A stretch of 64,000 nt of DNA from CAMAVH01 sp046297835 (GTDB taxonomy: Bacteria; Pseudomonadota; Alphaproteobacteria; SMXQ01): NCBI GenBank assembly GCA_046297835.1, contig JBKBHI010000005.1, positions 248,001 to 312,000 of the forward strand, read 5' to 3'. The position numbers were made by a program, and so were the translations under genes. The notes beneath the pieces are model-generated. The model was not told the origin of the DNA, ran no database searches, and was given only the letters and a program-made list of their open reading frames with translations. Positions 33,926 to 42,583 of this stretch are shown piece after piece. Positions within the stretch are counted from its first letter, which is position 1. The number at the start of each line of letters is the position of its first letter.

Positions 33926-35158
33926 ATGGCGACCGAGATGACCGGCAAGAAATTCGATGTGGGCGGCGTGCTGCTCGAGCGGCCCTTCAAAATTCGCCGG
34001 TTGGGCCATTTCGGCATCAACGTCATCGACATGGAGAAGGGCAAGCGGTTCTATAAGGACCTGCTGGGCTTTCGCATCGTCGACATCCGCGATCCGCTCG
34101 GCGGCAAGCCGGTGCCGGACGAGATGAAGGAGTTCGGCGACCACAACGGCTACTTTTTCCGCTACCAGTCCGACCATCACGCCTTCGTGCTTTACAATCA
34201 CCGCGTGCGCGGCGCGATGGACCGCCTGGGCCGCTGGCGCAAGGACGTGAACGTCAACCAGATCACTTGGCAAGTGCAAAGCCTGGAGGAAGTCGTCGGC
34301 GCCGACAAATGGCTGACCGAGAACGGCAACAACATGGTGCGGCGCGGCCGCGACATGCCGGGCTCGAACTGGCACACCTACCTGATGGACCCCGACTGGT
34401 TCCAGAACGAGCTGTTCTACGGCATCGAGCAGATCGGCTGGGACGGCTATTCCAAGCCCAACTCGATGCACAAAGGCGGCTATCACGAATTTCCCGAACT
34501 GCCGCATCGTTCGGAATATGCCGAGATCAACGAAGCCATCGCCCAGGGCATGGACCCGCGCGAAGGCTACCGCCATACCGAATCCTTGCCCGAGAAATAC
34601 GACGTGCAAGGCATCTTGCTGGCGCGGCCGTTCAAGATCACGCGCATCGGCCCGGTGCGGCTGTTCTGCAGCGATGTCGAGGCGTCGCTGAAGTTCTACC
34701 GCGACATGCTCGGATTCATCGTTACCGAGGAAATTGTCTACAAGGGCCATCGCTGCGTCTTCCTGCGCAACAACACCGAGCACCATTCGATGGCACTCTA
34801 TCCCATCGAGCTGCGCAAAGAGATCGGCCTGTCGGAGAACAGCAAGCTGATGAGCTTCGGCGTGCAGGTCGCCAATTACAAGCAGCTGCGCGACGCCAAG
34901 GCGTTTCTGCAGGAGCAGGGCGTGCAGATTAAGGAATTGCCGGGCGAGCTTTACCCCGGCATCGACTACAGCTTCTTCGCGCTCGACGGCGACGGCCAGG
35001 CGATCCAATTCTATTATTCGATGGAGCAGATCGGCTGGGACGGCAAACCGCGTCCCGCGTCGCAGCGCCGCCCGGTGAAGCCCGGCGTCTGGCCCGAGAC
35101 CGTCGAGGGCTTGAGCGACACATATGCGGGCGAAACCCTGCTCGGGCCGTGGAACTAG
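33926..35158 (+). CDS. Duplicated VOC-superfamily protein, probable extradiol-type dioxygenase
   Basis: 410 residues from ATG 33926; AGGAGG is 8 bases away, whereas the ATG at 33920 is too close. The protein consists of two halves with the same design: VLLERPFKIRRLGH / ILLARPFKITRIGP starts, RFYKDLLGFRI / KFYRDMLGFIV, and FYGIEQIGWDG / FYYSMEQIGWDG ends. Candidate metal ligands His-His-Glu are complete in the first half (GHFGIN, DHHAFVL, IEQIGW); in the second half the first His is Pro-Val. VOC enzymes of this sort open catechol rings or isomerise glyoxal-type compounds. Substrate unknown. Confidence 0.8.
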   Translation: MATEMTGKKFDVGGVLLERPFKIRRLGHFGINVIDMEKGKRFYKDLLGFRIVDIRDPLGGKPVPDEMKEFGDHNGYFFRYQSDHHAFVLYNHRVRGAMDRLGRWRKDVNVNQITWQVQSLEEVVGADKWLTENGNNMVRRGRDMPGSNWHTYLMDPDWFQNELFYGIEQIGWDGYSKPNSMHKGGYHEFPELPHRSEYAEINEAIAQGMDPREGYRHTESLPEKYDVQGILLARPFKITRIGPVRLFCSDVEASLKFYRDMLGFIVTEEIVYKGHRCVFLRNNTEHHSMALYPIELRKEIGLSENSKLMSFGVQVANYKQLRDAKAFLQEQGVQIKELPGELYPGIDYSFFALDGDGQAIQFYYSMEQIGWDGKPRPASQRRPVKPGVWPETVEGLSDTYAGETLLGPWN

Positions 35159-35589
35159 CCGCCGGATTCACGCCGGGCGCGTCGCTGGCCGGCGGCGCGC
35201 TGATCGGCCTGGCGGCGGCGCTGCTGTTGCTTCTCAACGGCCGTGTCGCCGGCGTCAGCGGCATTCTCGGCGGACTGCTGCAACGCGGCGCGGACGAACG
35301 CTGGGAGCGCATCGCTTTCATCGCCGGATTGCTCGCCGGGCCGGCGCTGTTCGCGCTTCTCGCGTGGCCGCCCAGCATCGTCGTCGCGGCGTCTCCCGCC
35401 GTCTTGATCGTCGCCGGCCTGCTCGTCGGTTATGGCACCCGGCTCGGCAGCGGCTGCACCAGCGGCCACGGCATCTGCGGCGTCGCCCGCCTGTCGCCGC
35501 GCTCGTTGGCCGCGACCGGCTTGTTCATGCTCGCCGGCATGGCGACGGTCTATGCCGCGCGCCACTGGTTCCTCATGGGGTTCGCCTGA
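35149..35589 (+). CDS. YeeE/YedE-type sulfur transporter subunit, first half
   Basis: 146 residues starting at a GTG that overlaps the VOC stop by 10 bases. Four transmembrane helices and the invariant GSGCTSGHGICGVARLS motif near 100-116, whose Cys is thought to relay sulfur in YeeE/TsuA-type thiosulfate or sulfur importers. Together with the next gene it makes a split pair as in PmpA/PmpB proteins. Confidence 0.88.
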   Translation: MELAAGFTPGASLAGGALIGLAAALLLLLNGRVAGVSGILGGLLQRGADERWERIAFIAGLLAGPALFALLAWPPSIVVAASPAVLIVAGLLVGYGTRLGSGCTSGHGICGVARLSPRSLAATGLFMLAGMATVYAARHWFLMGFA

Positions 35590-35590
35590 G

Positions 35591-36013
35591 ATGCGCGGCC
35601 CCATGCGCGTCGTCGTCGCGCTCGCCGCCGGCCTGATCTTCGGATTCGGACTCGCGCTATCGCAGATGATCGACCCGGCGAAGGTGCTGGCTTTTCTCGA
35701 TGTCGCCGGCGCGTGGGACCCGAGCCTCGCCTTCGTCATGATCGGCGCCTTGACGGTCGCCGCGCCGGCCTACGCGCTGGCGGCGCGGCGCGCTCGACCG
35801 CTCTATGGCGACAACTTCGCCGTGCCGACGCGGCGCGACATCGACAAGCCGTTGGCGTTCGGCGCGCTGCTGTTCGGCGCGGGCTGGGGCCTCGCCGGCT
35901 ATTGCCCTGGCCCGGCCATCGCCAGCCTGACGTTCGGCCTGTGGCAGACTTGGCTGTTCGTCGCCGCCATGCTCGCCGGCATGGCGTTGCACCGCGTCAC
36001 GCGGGGCGTTTAG
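35591..36013 (+). CDS. DUF6691/YeeE-like sulfur transporter subunit, second half
   Basis: 140 residues from ATG 35591, one base after the previous stop. Motifs GLIFGFGLALSQMIDPAKVL near 12-31 and AGWGLAGYCPGPAIASL near 97-113 with a conserved Cys are typical of the partner half of split YeeE/YedE transporters. The pair probably brings reduced sulfur species across the inner membrane, or exports them. Confidence 0.88.
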   Translation: MRGPMRVVVALAAGLIFGFGLALSQMIDPAKVLAFLDVAGAWDPSLAFVMIGALTVAAPAYALAARRARPLYGDNFAVPTRRDIDKPLAFGALLFGAGWGLAGYCPGPAIASLTFGLWQTWLFVAAMLAGMALHRVTRGV

Positions 36014-36023
36014 CCGCCCCTAG

Positions 36024-37265
36024 CTAACGAACGAGAAAGGGCAGGTTGCCGGTGGCGGCCATGCCCTTGCCGTCGCGCAGCACGACGAACAGGCGATAAG
36101 CGCCCGGCGCAAGACCGGCGATCTCCGCGCTCCAATCGCCGGACTGCCCGCGCGCGTTGCGAAGCGCGCCCGGAAAGGCCGGCGGCACCGATTCAGCATC
36201 GCCCGCCTTGCCGAGATCGCGGCTCTCGGCCATCACGCGCCATTCGACGCTGAGGGCGTCGCCGTCGGGATCGAGCCCGGTGACGCGCGCGGCGATAGGC
36301 CCGGTCGCGGCGAAGCTGTCGGCCCCGTCGGCGAACGACAGATCGACGATGCGCGGCGCGCGGTTGGCGGCCTTGCCGCCCCAGAATTCTGCCATCACGT
36401 CAGCCGCCTCGGTCAGCTCGCCGCTCGGCAGGAACAGGCTGTGCCAGGTCGGCGTCACTTCCTGCTTCTGGCCCCAATAGAACAGGATTTGTCCGGCGCT
36501 CTTGGGCGTCAGGGCGTGCAGGTATTGGCGCAGCCGCGCCGCCTTGGCGGTGCTGGTGAGCTCGACCGCCGCGCCCCACGGCTTCACCGGCGCCTGCCAT
36601 TGGCCTTCCGCGCCAAGCTCCGTGACGATCATCGGACCGGTCCAGCCTTGCGCGCGCACGCGTTCGGGCAGATCGAGGAGCGCGCCGCCATAGGAGTTGA
36701 CGCCGAGCACGTCGATGTCCGGCGCGTGGCGCATGAGCTTGGCGATCTTGTCGTTGCCGATTTCGGCGATCACCGCCATGCGCGGATGATAGGGATCGAG
36801 CGATTTGACGAGCCGCGCCGCTTCGCCGATGGCCGGCCAGACGATCGAGTCGTCGTGCAGTTCCGATTCGACCTCGTTGCCGAGACCCCAGGCGAGCAGG
36901 GCGGGGCTGTCCTTGTGCTTGAGCACGATCTCGCGCAATTGGGCGAGTTGGCCCTGGGCGACCTTGCGGTTGGCGTAATCGAAACCGCGGCGCGGATGCT
37001 CCAACCAGAAGCCGAAGATCACCTTGAGCCCGAGTTTCTCGGCTTCGGCAAGCACGGCGGGGCCTTCCTCCCCGTAGGTGCGCACCACGGTCGCGCCGCG
37101 CGCCTTCAGTTCGGCGAGGCGGGTCTGGCCCGACGCGCCACGCGCCGCGAAAGGCTGGCCATCGACGTAAATGCGGTCGCCGCGCACGGCGACGTCGGCG
37201 CGCGCCGATGTTGCCCCGAGCGCGGCCAGAAAACCGCAAGCGATGAGGAATGCGGCCGCCTTCAC
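36024..37265 (-). CDS. Secreted TIM-barrel protein, GH2-like glycosidase domain
   Basis: 413 residues from GTG 37265, which forms a GTGA overlap with the LysR stop. A signal peptide (AAAFLIACGFLAALGATSARA) precedes a (beta/alpha)8 region with IYVDGQPFAARGASGQ, an acid/base-like GLGNEVESEL near 140 and a nucleophile-like IVTELGAEGQW near 240, the spacing of GH2/GH5-clan enzymes. The last ~100 residues are a beta-sandwich-like domain. Its close coupling to the LysR gene suggests co-regulation, though the substrate is not evident. Confidence 0.72.
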   Translation of the reverse strand: MKAAAFLIACGFLAALGATSARADVAVRGDRIYVDGQPFAARGASGQTRLAELKARGATVVRTYGEEGPAVLAEAEKLGLKVIFGFWLEHPRRGFDYANRKVAQGQLAQLREIVLKHKDSPALLAWGLGNEVESELHDDSIVWPAIGEAARLVKSLDPYHPRMAVIAEIGNDKIAKLMRHAPDIDVLGVNSYGGALLDLPERVRAQGWTGPMIVTELGAEGQWQAPVKPWGAAVELTSTAKAARLRQYLHALTPKSAGQILFYWGQKQEVTPTWHSLFLPSGELTEAADVMAEFWGGKAANRAPRIVDLSFADGADSFAATGPIAARVTGLDPDGDALSVEWRVMAESRDLGKAGDAESVPPAFPGALRNARGQSGDWSAEIAGLAPGAYRLFVVLRDGKGMAATGNLPFLVR

Positions 37266-38176
37266 GCCGGAGTCAGGCTCGCGTTGTCGGTGAGCATCTG
37301 CGTGAGATGCTCGACGCATTGCTCGACGCGCGGCGGCATGGTTTCATTGCGGCGGATCAGCAGCAGCGCGACGCGGCGGCGCGGCCGCAAGGGCAGGGCG
37401 AGCAGCTCGCCGGCGGCGACCTCGCGTTCGGCGGCGATGCGTGGCGCGACGGCGACGCCGGCGCCAGACTTCACCATCAATTTGAGCGATTCGAGATTAT
37501 CGCAATCGGCGACGATGTTGGGCGAGAGGCCCTGCGCGGCGAACATCGCCATCACCAGCCGGCCGTAGCCGACGCGGGTCTCGTTGGCGATGAAAGGATG
37601 CTCGCTGATCGCCGCCAGATCGACCGGACGCTGCGCCGCGGCGATGGCGTGGGTCGGCGCGGCGAGCACGACGAGGTCGGTCTCCGACAGGCGCGCGACC
37701 TTCAACTCGTGCGGCAAGCTTTTCGGATCGCCTTCGAGAAACAGCCCGACATCGAGACGCTGCAACTCGACGAAGCGATGGATGCGGCGCGTCGTCGTCG
37801 TGACCAGATCGAGCCGGATGGTGGCGCTGAACGCCTGCAACAACTGCGAAATCTGCGGCACCATGGCGTGAGCGATCCCGGAGCAGATGCCGAGCCTGAT
37901 CGTCGAACCCGGGCTGCCGCGCAACTCGCGGGCCAGGTCCTTCAGCGCCGACATGCCCATCACGACGTCGTCGGCATTCTGCAGAAAGGTGCGGCCATTG
38001 ATGCTGGCTTCGACGCCGCGGCTGGAGCGGTCGAACAGGCTGAAGCCGAGTTCATCCTCCAGCAGCCGCACCTGTTCGCTCAGCGACGGCTGCGAGACGC
38101 CCAGCTTTTCGGCGGCGCGGCTGAAACTGCGCTCGCGCCAGACGGCGATTGCATATCGGAGTTGCCGATCATTCAT
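37262..38176 (-). CDS. LysR-family transcriptional regulator (left border of catabolic island)
   Basis: 304 residues. N-terminal winged helix-turn-helix RAAEKLGVSQPSLSEQVRLL near 20-40, then the effector-binding domain with DLVTTTTRRIHRFVELQRLD near 125-145. It starts MNDRQLRYAIAVWRERSFS, almost identical to the regulator at 56.3 kb (MNDRQLRYALTVWRERSFS), so the two are paralogues. Divergent from the LigA-like gene across 322 bases that contain two palindromes, the usual layout for LysR control of a neighbouring operon and itself. Confidence 0.93.
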   Translation of the reverse strand: MNDRQLRYAIAVWRERSFSRAAEKLGVSQPSLSEQVRLLEDELGFSLFDRSSRGVEASINGRTFLQNADDVVMGMSALKDLARELRGSPGSTIRLGICSGIAHAMVPQISQLLQAFSATIRLDLVTTTTRRIHRFVELQRLDVGLFLEGDPKSLPHELKVARLSETDLVVLAAPTHAIAAAQRPVDLAAISEHPFIANETRVGYGRLVMAMFAAQGLSPNIVADCDNLESLKLMVKSGAGVAVAPRIAAEREVAAGELLALPLRPRRRVALLLIRRNETMPPRVEQCVEHLTQMLTDNASLTPA

Positions 38177-38198
38177 GGGACGGAAATCCTCGTCTAAG

Positions 38199-38217
38199 GG
38201 TTATGCATAAGATAACC
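38199..38217. promoter_or_regulatory. Candidate LysR box
   Basis: Perfect inverted repeat GGTTAT-N7-ATAACC; it contains a T-N11-A core (38202 to 38214), the LysR consensus. Located 23 bases upstream of the LysR start codon. The inner TTATGCATAA is itself palindromic. Confidence 0.65.
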
Positions 38218-38227
38218 GAGACGGGCT

Positions 38228-38242
38228 ATAGGTGTCACCTAT
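38228..38242. promoter_or_regulatory. Second palindrome in the LysR/ligA intergenic region
   Basis: Perfect 15-base palindrome ATAGGTG-T-CACCTAT, one turn of helix beyond the first LysR box. Could be the activation site of the same LysR or a site for another regulator. Confidence 0.55.
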
Positions 38243-38498
38243 GGAGCGATCCCGAAATACTCTTAGCCAGTGTTTAGGCCGGCAATTAGCGTTTTACTGT
38301 CATAGTCGAAAGCTCGATTGACGCCGCTATTTCGCCCTGAATTGTTTCGCCCGGCGCAACTGATTAAAATCTGGGCAGCATGGGAGCGGAACGCAAAGGT
38401 CCATTGGGACCGAGGCGGGCAGCGGCTAATCTGACTTCGATGGGGTTTCAAAACGGTCCCGGCGCGCCGGGGACCGCGGCTTGAGGGGAGTCAGCAGC

Positions 38499-38810
38499 GT
38501 GTCCGTATACGAACTGAACCGCGCCATCCATCACGTCTATGTCGATCGCGACAAGACCATGGCCTTCCGCGACGGCGACATGTCGGTGCTCGATCCGTTC
38601 GATCTGAGCCCCGAAGAGCGCGAAGCGCTCGTCAACCGCGACTTCCCCAAGCTATGGGCGCTGCACACGCACCCGGTCCTGCTGTTCCATCTCTCCGCCG
38701 TGCTCAACCCCCGCGAATGGTACATCGAGCACGTGGTGCCGAAGATACAGGGCGTGCCGAACGTCTGGTACGACTACTACCCCCACACCGACGCCGCCAA
38801 GCCGGCTTAA
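38499..38810 (+). CDS. LigA-like small subunit of a class III extradiol dioxygenase
   Basis: 103 residues from GTG 38499, chosen for the GAGGGGAG site upstream. The helical LigA pattern is visible: ELNRAIHHVYVDRDKTMAFR, LSPEEREALVNRDFPKLWAL and LLFHLSAVLNP. In protocatechuate 4,5-dioxygenase the alpha subunit closes the active site over the beta subunit. The matching LigB-like gene lies 0.9 kb downstream, separated by an ABC permease gene in the same operon. Confidence 0.8.
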   Translation: MSVYELNRAIHHVYVDRDKTMAFRDGDMSVLDPFDLSPEEREALVNRDFPKLWALHTHPVLLFHLSAVLNPREWYIEHVVPKIQGVPNVWYDYYPHTDAAKPA

Positions 38811-38822
38811 GGAGAGCGCAAG

Positions 38823-39647
38823 ATGAGCAATTCGGGGGAAAAGTCTCATCCGCTCCCGCAGCGCCGGCCGCACATCGGTCCGCGTCTCAGCCACGTCAAC
38901 ATCAACGTCTGGCGCGCGCTGGTTTTCCTGGTCTTCCTCATCGTCTGGTGGACCATCGCCAAACTCGTCGGCCAGAACTTCGTGCCGACGCCGTGGCAGA
39001 CCCTGCAAGCCGCCATCCAGACCATCGGCGACGGCACCGTGCCGAAAGCCGCCTGGGCCAGCATCAAGGTCTACCTCTCCGGCTACGTGCTGGCGGCGCT
39101 CTTCGCCATCCCCTTCGGCCTGCTGATGGGCGGTTTCCGCGTCTTCGGCTCGGCCCTGGAAATCTACGTCGACGCGCTCGCCGCGACTCCGCGCGTCTCC
39201 TTCATCCCGCTGATCATCGTTTTCCTCGGCCTCGGCTACGAGGCGAAAGTCGTCGTCGTCTTCCTCGGCGCGGTGATGCCGATCCTGATCAACACCTACG
39301 CCGGCGTGCTCAACAGCGACGGCGAGCTGATCGAGATGGCGCGCTCCGCTGGCGCGTCCGAAGCGCAGATTTTCCGCACCATCATGCTGCCCGGCGCCTT
39401 GCCCTATATCACCGCCGGCCTGCGCGTCGGCGCGTCGCTCGCGCTGATCAATACCGTGGTGGCCGAGCTCTACACCGCCGTGCAGGGCCTCGGCGGTCTC
39501 CTGTCGATCTACGGCAACACCTTCCGCATGGCGCCTTATTTCGTCGTCGTCTTCTGCCTCGCCATCATGGGCGTCACCGTCATGCAGTCGCTGAAGGTGC
39601 TGGAGCGCCGCATGGCGCGCTGGCGCTACAACAGCGACCGCACGTAA
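38823..39647 (+). CDS. ABC transporter permease, NitT/TauT (SsuC) type
   Basis: 274 residues with six transmembrane helices after a ~35-residue polar N-terminus. The EAA loop EMARSAGASEAQIFRTIMLPGALPYI lies near 178-203, and AATPRVSFIPLIIVFLG is typical of SsuC/TauC permeases. AAGGAG ribosome site upstream. With the binding protein at 40.6 kb and ATPase at 41.7 kb it forms a complete importer for an aromatic or sulfonate-like anion. It is inserted between the LigA- and LigB-like genes. Confidence 0.9.
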   Translation: MSNSGEKSHPLPQRRPHIGPRLSHVNINVWRALVFLVFLIVWWTIAKLVGQNFVPTPWQTLQAAIQTIGDGTVPKAAWASIKVYLSGYVLAALFAIPFGLLMGGFRVFGSALEIYVDALAATPRVSFIPLIIVFLGLGYEAKVVVVFLGAVMPILINTYAGVLNSDGELIEMARSAGASEAQIFRTIMLPGALPYITAGLRVGASLALINTVVAELYTAVQGLGGLLSIYGNTFRMAPYFVVVFCLAIMGVTVMQSLKVLERRMARWRYNSDRT

Positions 39648-39676
39648 CGCGCGACGCTTTCCACCGGAGAATCACC

Positions 39677-40513
39677 ATGGCTCAAATCGTTTCCGTCATC
39701 GCCTCGACCCACAACCCGCGCATCTTCTGGAACCGCGACCAGGCCGACAAGAACGACCTCGACGCGCTCTACGCCGCTTTCGCCGACGTGCGCAAGATGC
39801 TGGCCGAGACCAAACCCGACATGATCGTCGCCGTGGCCAACGACCACCTCGACAACTTCTTCCTCGACAACATGCCGACCTTCTCCGTCGGCCTCGCGCC
39901 GACGGCCGAAGGCCCGTTCTGGTACGAATCCGAGATCATGTTCCTGCCGAGCTATAAGGCGAACGTGCAACAGGACTTCGCCGGCTATCTGCTGCGCGAG
40001 GGCGTCGAGCAGGGCATCCAGTTCTCGCAGGTCCGCGAGTTCAAGATCGACCACGCCTTTACCGTGCCGCTGTCCTTCGTCCGCCCGGAAGAAGACCTGC
40101 CGGTGGTGCCGGTGATGACCAACGCCTTCGGCTATCCGATCGCGACCAACCAGCGCTGGTACGAGCTCGGCCAGTTCATCCGCCGCTCGATCGAAGCCTG
40201 GCCCGGCAAGGAACGCGTCGCCGTCATCGGCTCGTTCAACCTCACCGTGGAAGTCGGCGGCCCGAAGATGGGCAAATACAACATGGACTTCACCCGCTGG
40301 ATGATCGAGCAGATGAAGAACGGCAACCGCGACGAAATTCTCAAGACGCTGACCGTTCCGCGCCTCATCGAAGAGGGCAACTCGACGGCCGAATTCCTCA
40401 ATTACGTCACCGTGCTCGGCGTCGTCGAGGAGACCAAGCCGACCTTCATCCAGCACAAGCCCGTCAAGGGCGTCGGCATGTGCCCGGTCGCATTCTGGGA
40501 CATGCAGCAATAG
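39677..40513 (+). CDS. LigB-like large subunit of class III extradiol dioxygenase, atypical active site
   Basis: 278 residues from ATG 39677 with a GGAG site. Iron ligands corresponding to LigB are present: His12 (ASTHNPRI), His57 (ANDHLDNFF) and Glu239 (NSTAEFL); His126 in DHAFTVPLSF is also kept. But the segment that normally contains the catalytic acid/base His195 (GGMSHQ in LigB) reads GSFNLTVEVGGPKMG, placing Val191 there. The enzyme should still bind Fe(II) but probably uses a different proton path or substrate. It may cleave an aminophenol- or hydroxypyridine-type ring made by the HpaB-type monooxygenase downstream. Confidence 0.82.
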   Translation: MAQIVSVIASTHNPRIFWNRDQADKNDLDALYAAFADVRKMLAETKPDMIVAVANDHLDNFFLDNMPTFSVGLAPTAEGPFWYESEIMFLPSYKANVQQDFAGYLLREGVEQGIQFSQVREFKIDHAFTVPLSFVRPEEDLPVVPVMTNAFGYPIATNQRWYELGQFIRRSIEAWPGKERVAVIGSFNLTVEVGGPKMGKYNMDFTRWMIEQMKNGNRDEILKTLTVPRLIEEGNSTAEFLNYVTVLGVVEETKPTFIQHKPVKGVGMCPVAFWDMQQ

Positions 40514-40607
40514 AAACGTCACGTCGCCACGCTTAGGCCACCGCTCGTCCCCCCAGATCGGCGGCATCATCACTCTCGAGACCATCTTTTCAGAAGGAGC
40601 TAGAGCC

Positions 40608-41639
40608 ATGATCGGATCGAAACTGGGTAAACTGAGCCTCGCCGCCCTGCTTGCGGGCGTGGCCCTTCTCGCCGCGCCGGCGAACGCCGCGCCGTTCAAG
40701 ATTATCGTCACGCACCTCGAGCCGCCGCTGGTGCCGAACTCGGTCATCGATATGGCCCAGGCGCTCGGCTACTACAAAAAGGCCGGCGTCGACGTCGAGA
40801 TCGTCCGCGTGCAGCAGACCCCGTCCGCCGTCGCCGCGCTGCGCTCGGGGCAGGGCGATATGGCCAACATCGGCTTCGATGTCGCGCTGCAGCTCGTCGC
40901 GCGCGAGCAGATGAACCTCAAGGGCGTCGTTTCGCCTGATAAGGCGCTGCCCTTCATCATCGCCGCCAAGAAAGAGATCACCTCGGTCAAGCAGCTCGAA
41001 GGCAAGACCTTCGGCGTCAGCCGCGTCGGCGCGGTCGACTACTCGCTGACCCGCACGGTGCTCAACAAGCTCGGCGTCGCCGTCGACAAGATGGAATATC
41101 TCGCCATCGGCCAGCCGCCGGTGCGCGCGACTTCGCTCGCCGCCGGCAAGGTCGACGCCACGACCATCTCGATCGGCGTCTGGACCAGCATCCCGGACAA
41201 GAGCGCGCTGAACATTCTGGTCAGCCAGGCCGATTACTACAAAGGCGCGCCGCTGATCAGCAAGCTCAACGTCGTGACCGACGCCGTCGCCAAGAGCAAG
41301 GCGAAGGAGATCGAGGCGATCGTCAAGGCGACCATCATGGCGTCGCGCGACTTCGCCAAAAACCCCAAGCTGTGGGTCGACGGCATGGCGGCCGCGCTGC
41401 CGAACGTGAAGCGCGAGACGCTGGAATTCCTCGCCGACGCCTACAAGGAAAACTGGACCGTCAACGGCGGCCTCAACATGAACGAGGCGAAATTCACGAC
41501 CGACGACCTCTACGCCAACAACGACGACTTCAAGGGCCTGAAGCGCGTCGAGCCGGCGGCGTGGATCGACACGTCGATCATCGACCGCGTGCTGAAGTCG
41601 GACGGCGTCTCGCCTGGCATCGACCCGACCGGCCGTTAA
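40608..41639 (+). CDS. ABC transporter substrate-binding protein, NitT/TauT (NMT1-like)
   Basis: 343 residues with a signal peptide (LAALLAGVALLAAPANAAPF, cleavage near 26). The mature part has VIDMAQALGYYKKAGVDVEIV, QTPSAVAALRSGQGDMANIGF and the GKTFGVSRVGAVDYSLTR domain-2 start, all typical of SsuA/NMT1 proteins. AAGGAG ribosome site at 8 bases. Delivers substrate to the permease at 38.8 kb. Confidence 0.9.
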   Translation: MIGSKLGKLSLAALLAGVALLAAPANAAPFKIIVTHLEPPLVPNSVIDMAQALGYYKKAGVDVEIVRVQQTPSAVAALRSGQGDMANIGFDVALQLVAREQMNLKGVVSPDKALPFIIAAKKEITSVKQLEGKTFGVSRVGAVDYSLTRTVLNKLGVAVDKMEYLAIGQPPVRATSLAAGKVDATTISIGVWTSIPDKSALNILVSQADYYKGAPLISKLNVVTDAVAKSKAKEIEAIVKATIMASRDFAKNPKLWVDGMAAALPNVKRETLEFLADAYKENWTVNGGLNMNEAKFTTDDLYANNDDFKGLKRVEPAAWIDTSIIDRVLKSDGVSPGIDPTGR

Positions 41640-41680
41640 TCGCCTCAAGCCGGCGGCCAGCCTTAACGAACAGGAGCGTC

Positions 41681-42559
41681 ATGTCCTCCACTTCCACCGT
41701 CCCGTCCTTGCCGGCGTCCGCGACCGAGGAGCCCGCGATCAAAATCCGCAACATCACGAAGATGTTCAAGCGGCACAAATCGCATGAGGGCGTCCTCGCG
41801 TTGCGCGACGTCTCGCTCGATATCGGCAAGAACAAATTCGTCAGCCTCGTCGGCCCGTCCGGCTGCGGCAAGACCACCTTGCTGCGGATGCTGAACGGGC
41901 TGATCCGGCCCGACGAAGGGGAGATCCTCGTCAACGGCCTGCCGCCGGCGCCCGGCCCGCACATGGGCTTCGTCTTCCAGTCGTTCCGCCTGCTGCCTTG
42001 GCGCACGATTTTCGAGAACGTCGCCTATCCCCTGCAGCTCAACGGCATGGACAAAGACCAGATCCGCGAGCGCGTCGTGCGCTACCTGGAAATGGTCGGC
42101 CTCAAGCGGTTCGCCGAGTCCTATCCGAGCGAACTGTCGGGCGGCATGAAGCAGCGCGTCGCGCTGGCCCGGGCGCTGGTCGCCGAGCCCGACATCCTGC
42201 TGATGGACGAGCCGTTCGCCGCGCTCGACGCCCAGACCCGCGAGTTCATGCAGTTCGAGCTGATGAAAATCTGGCATCAGCGCAAGGCCGTCGTCGTCTT
42301 CGTCACGCACAGCGTCGACGAGGCGGTGCTGCTGTCGGACGAGATCGTCATGCTGCGGCCGCGCCCCGGCCAGGTGTCCGAGGTGCTGACGGTCGACCTG
42401 CCGCACCCGCGCTGGGATTACGACGCCCGCGCCCGGCCGGAATTCGTCGAAATGCGCCGCCATCTCTGGGAAAGCATCAAAGAGATGGTCGCCGCCGATC
42501 CGCAGTCGGAATTCTACAACCGCGACGGCAAGACCGAGCGTTCCGCCGCCGAGGACTGA
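41681..42559 (+). CDS. ABC transporter ATPase, NitT/TauT (SsuB) type
   Basis: 292 residues from ATG 41681. Walker A GPSGCGKTTLL near 65-75, signature LSGGMKQRVALARAL near 150, Walker B ILLMDEPFAALDAQTR near 172 and H-loop VFVTHSVDEAV. Typical SsuB/TauB features, including the C-terminal extension. Completes the importer; followed by a GC-rich hairpin. Confidence 0.93.
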   Translation: MSSTSTVPSLPASATEEPAIKIRNITKMFKRHKSHEGVLALRDVSLDIGKNKFVSLVGPSGCGKTTLLRMLNGLIRPDEGEILVNGLPPAPGPHMGFVFQSFRLLPWRTIFENVAYPLQLNGMDKDQIRERVVRYLEMVGLKRFAESYPSELSGGMKQRVALARALVAEPDILLMDEPFAALDAQTREFMQFELMKIWHQRKAVVVFVTHSVDEAVLLSDEIVMLRPRPGQVSEVLTVDLPHPRWDYDARARPEFVEMRRHLWESIKEMVAADPQSEFYNRDGKTERSAAED

Positions 42560-42583
42560 GCCCGCAGCCATCCGCACGCCTGA

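Larger units (their letters stand above)
38177..38498. other. 322-base divergent regulatory region
   Basis: AT-richer than the neighbours and without a convincing gene. Carries two palindromes close to the LysR start (listed separately) and ends with TTGAGGGGAGTCAGCAGC, whose GAGGGGAG serves as ribosome site for the GTG start of the LigA-like gene. Confidence 0.7.
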
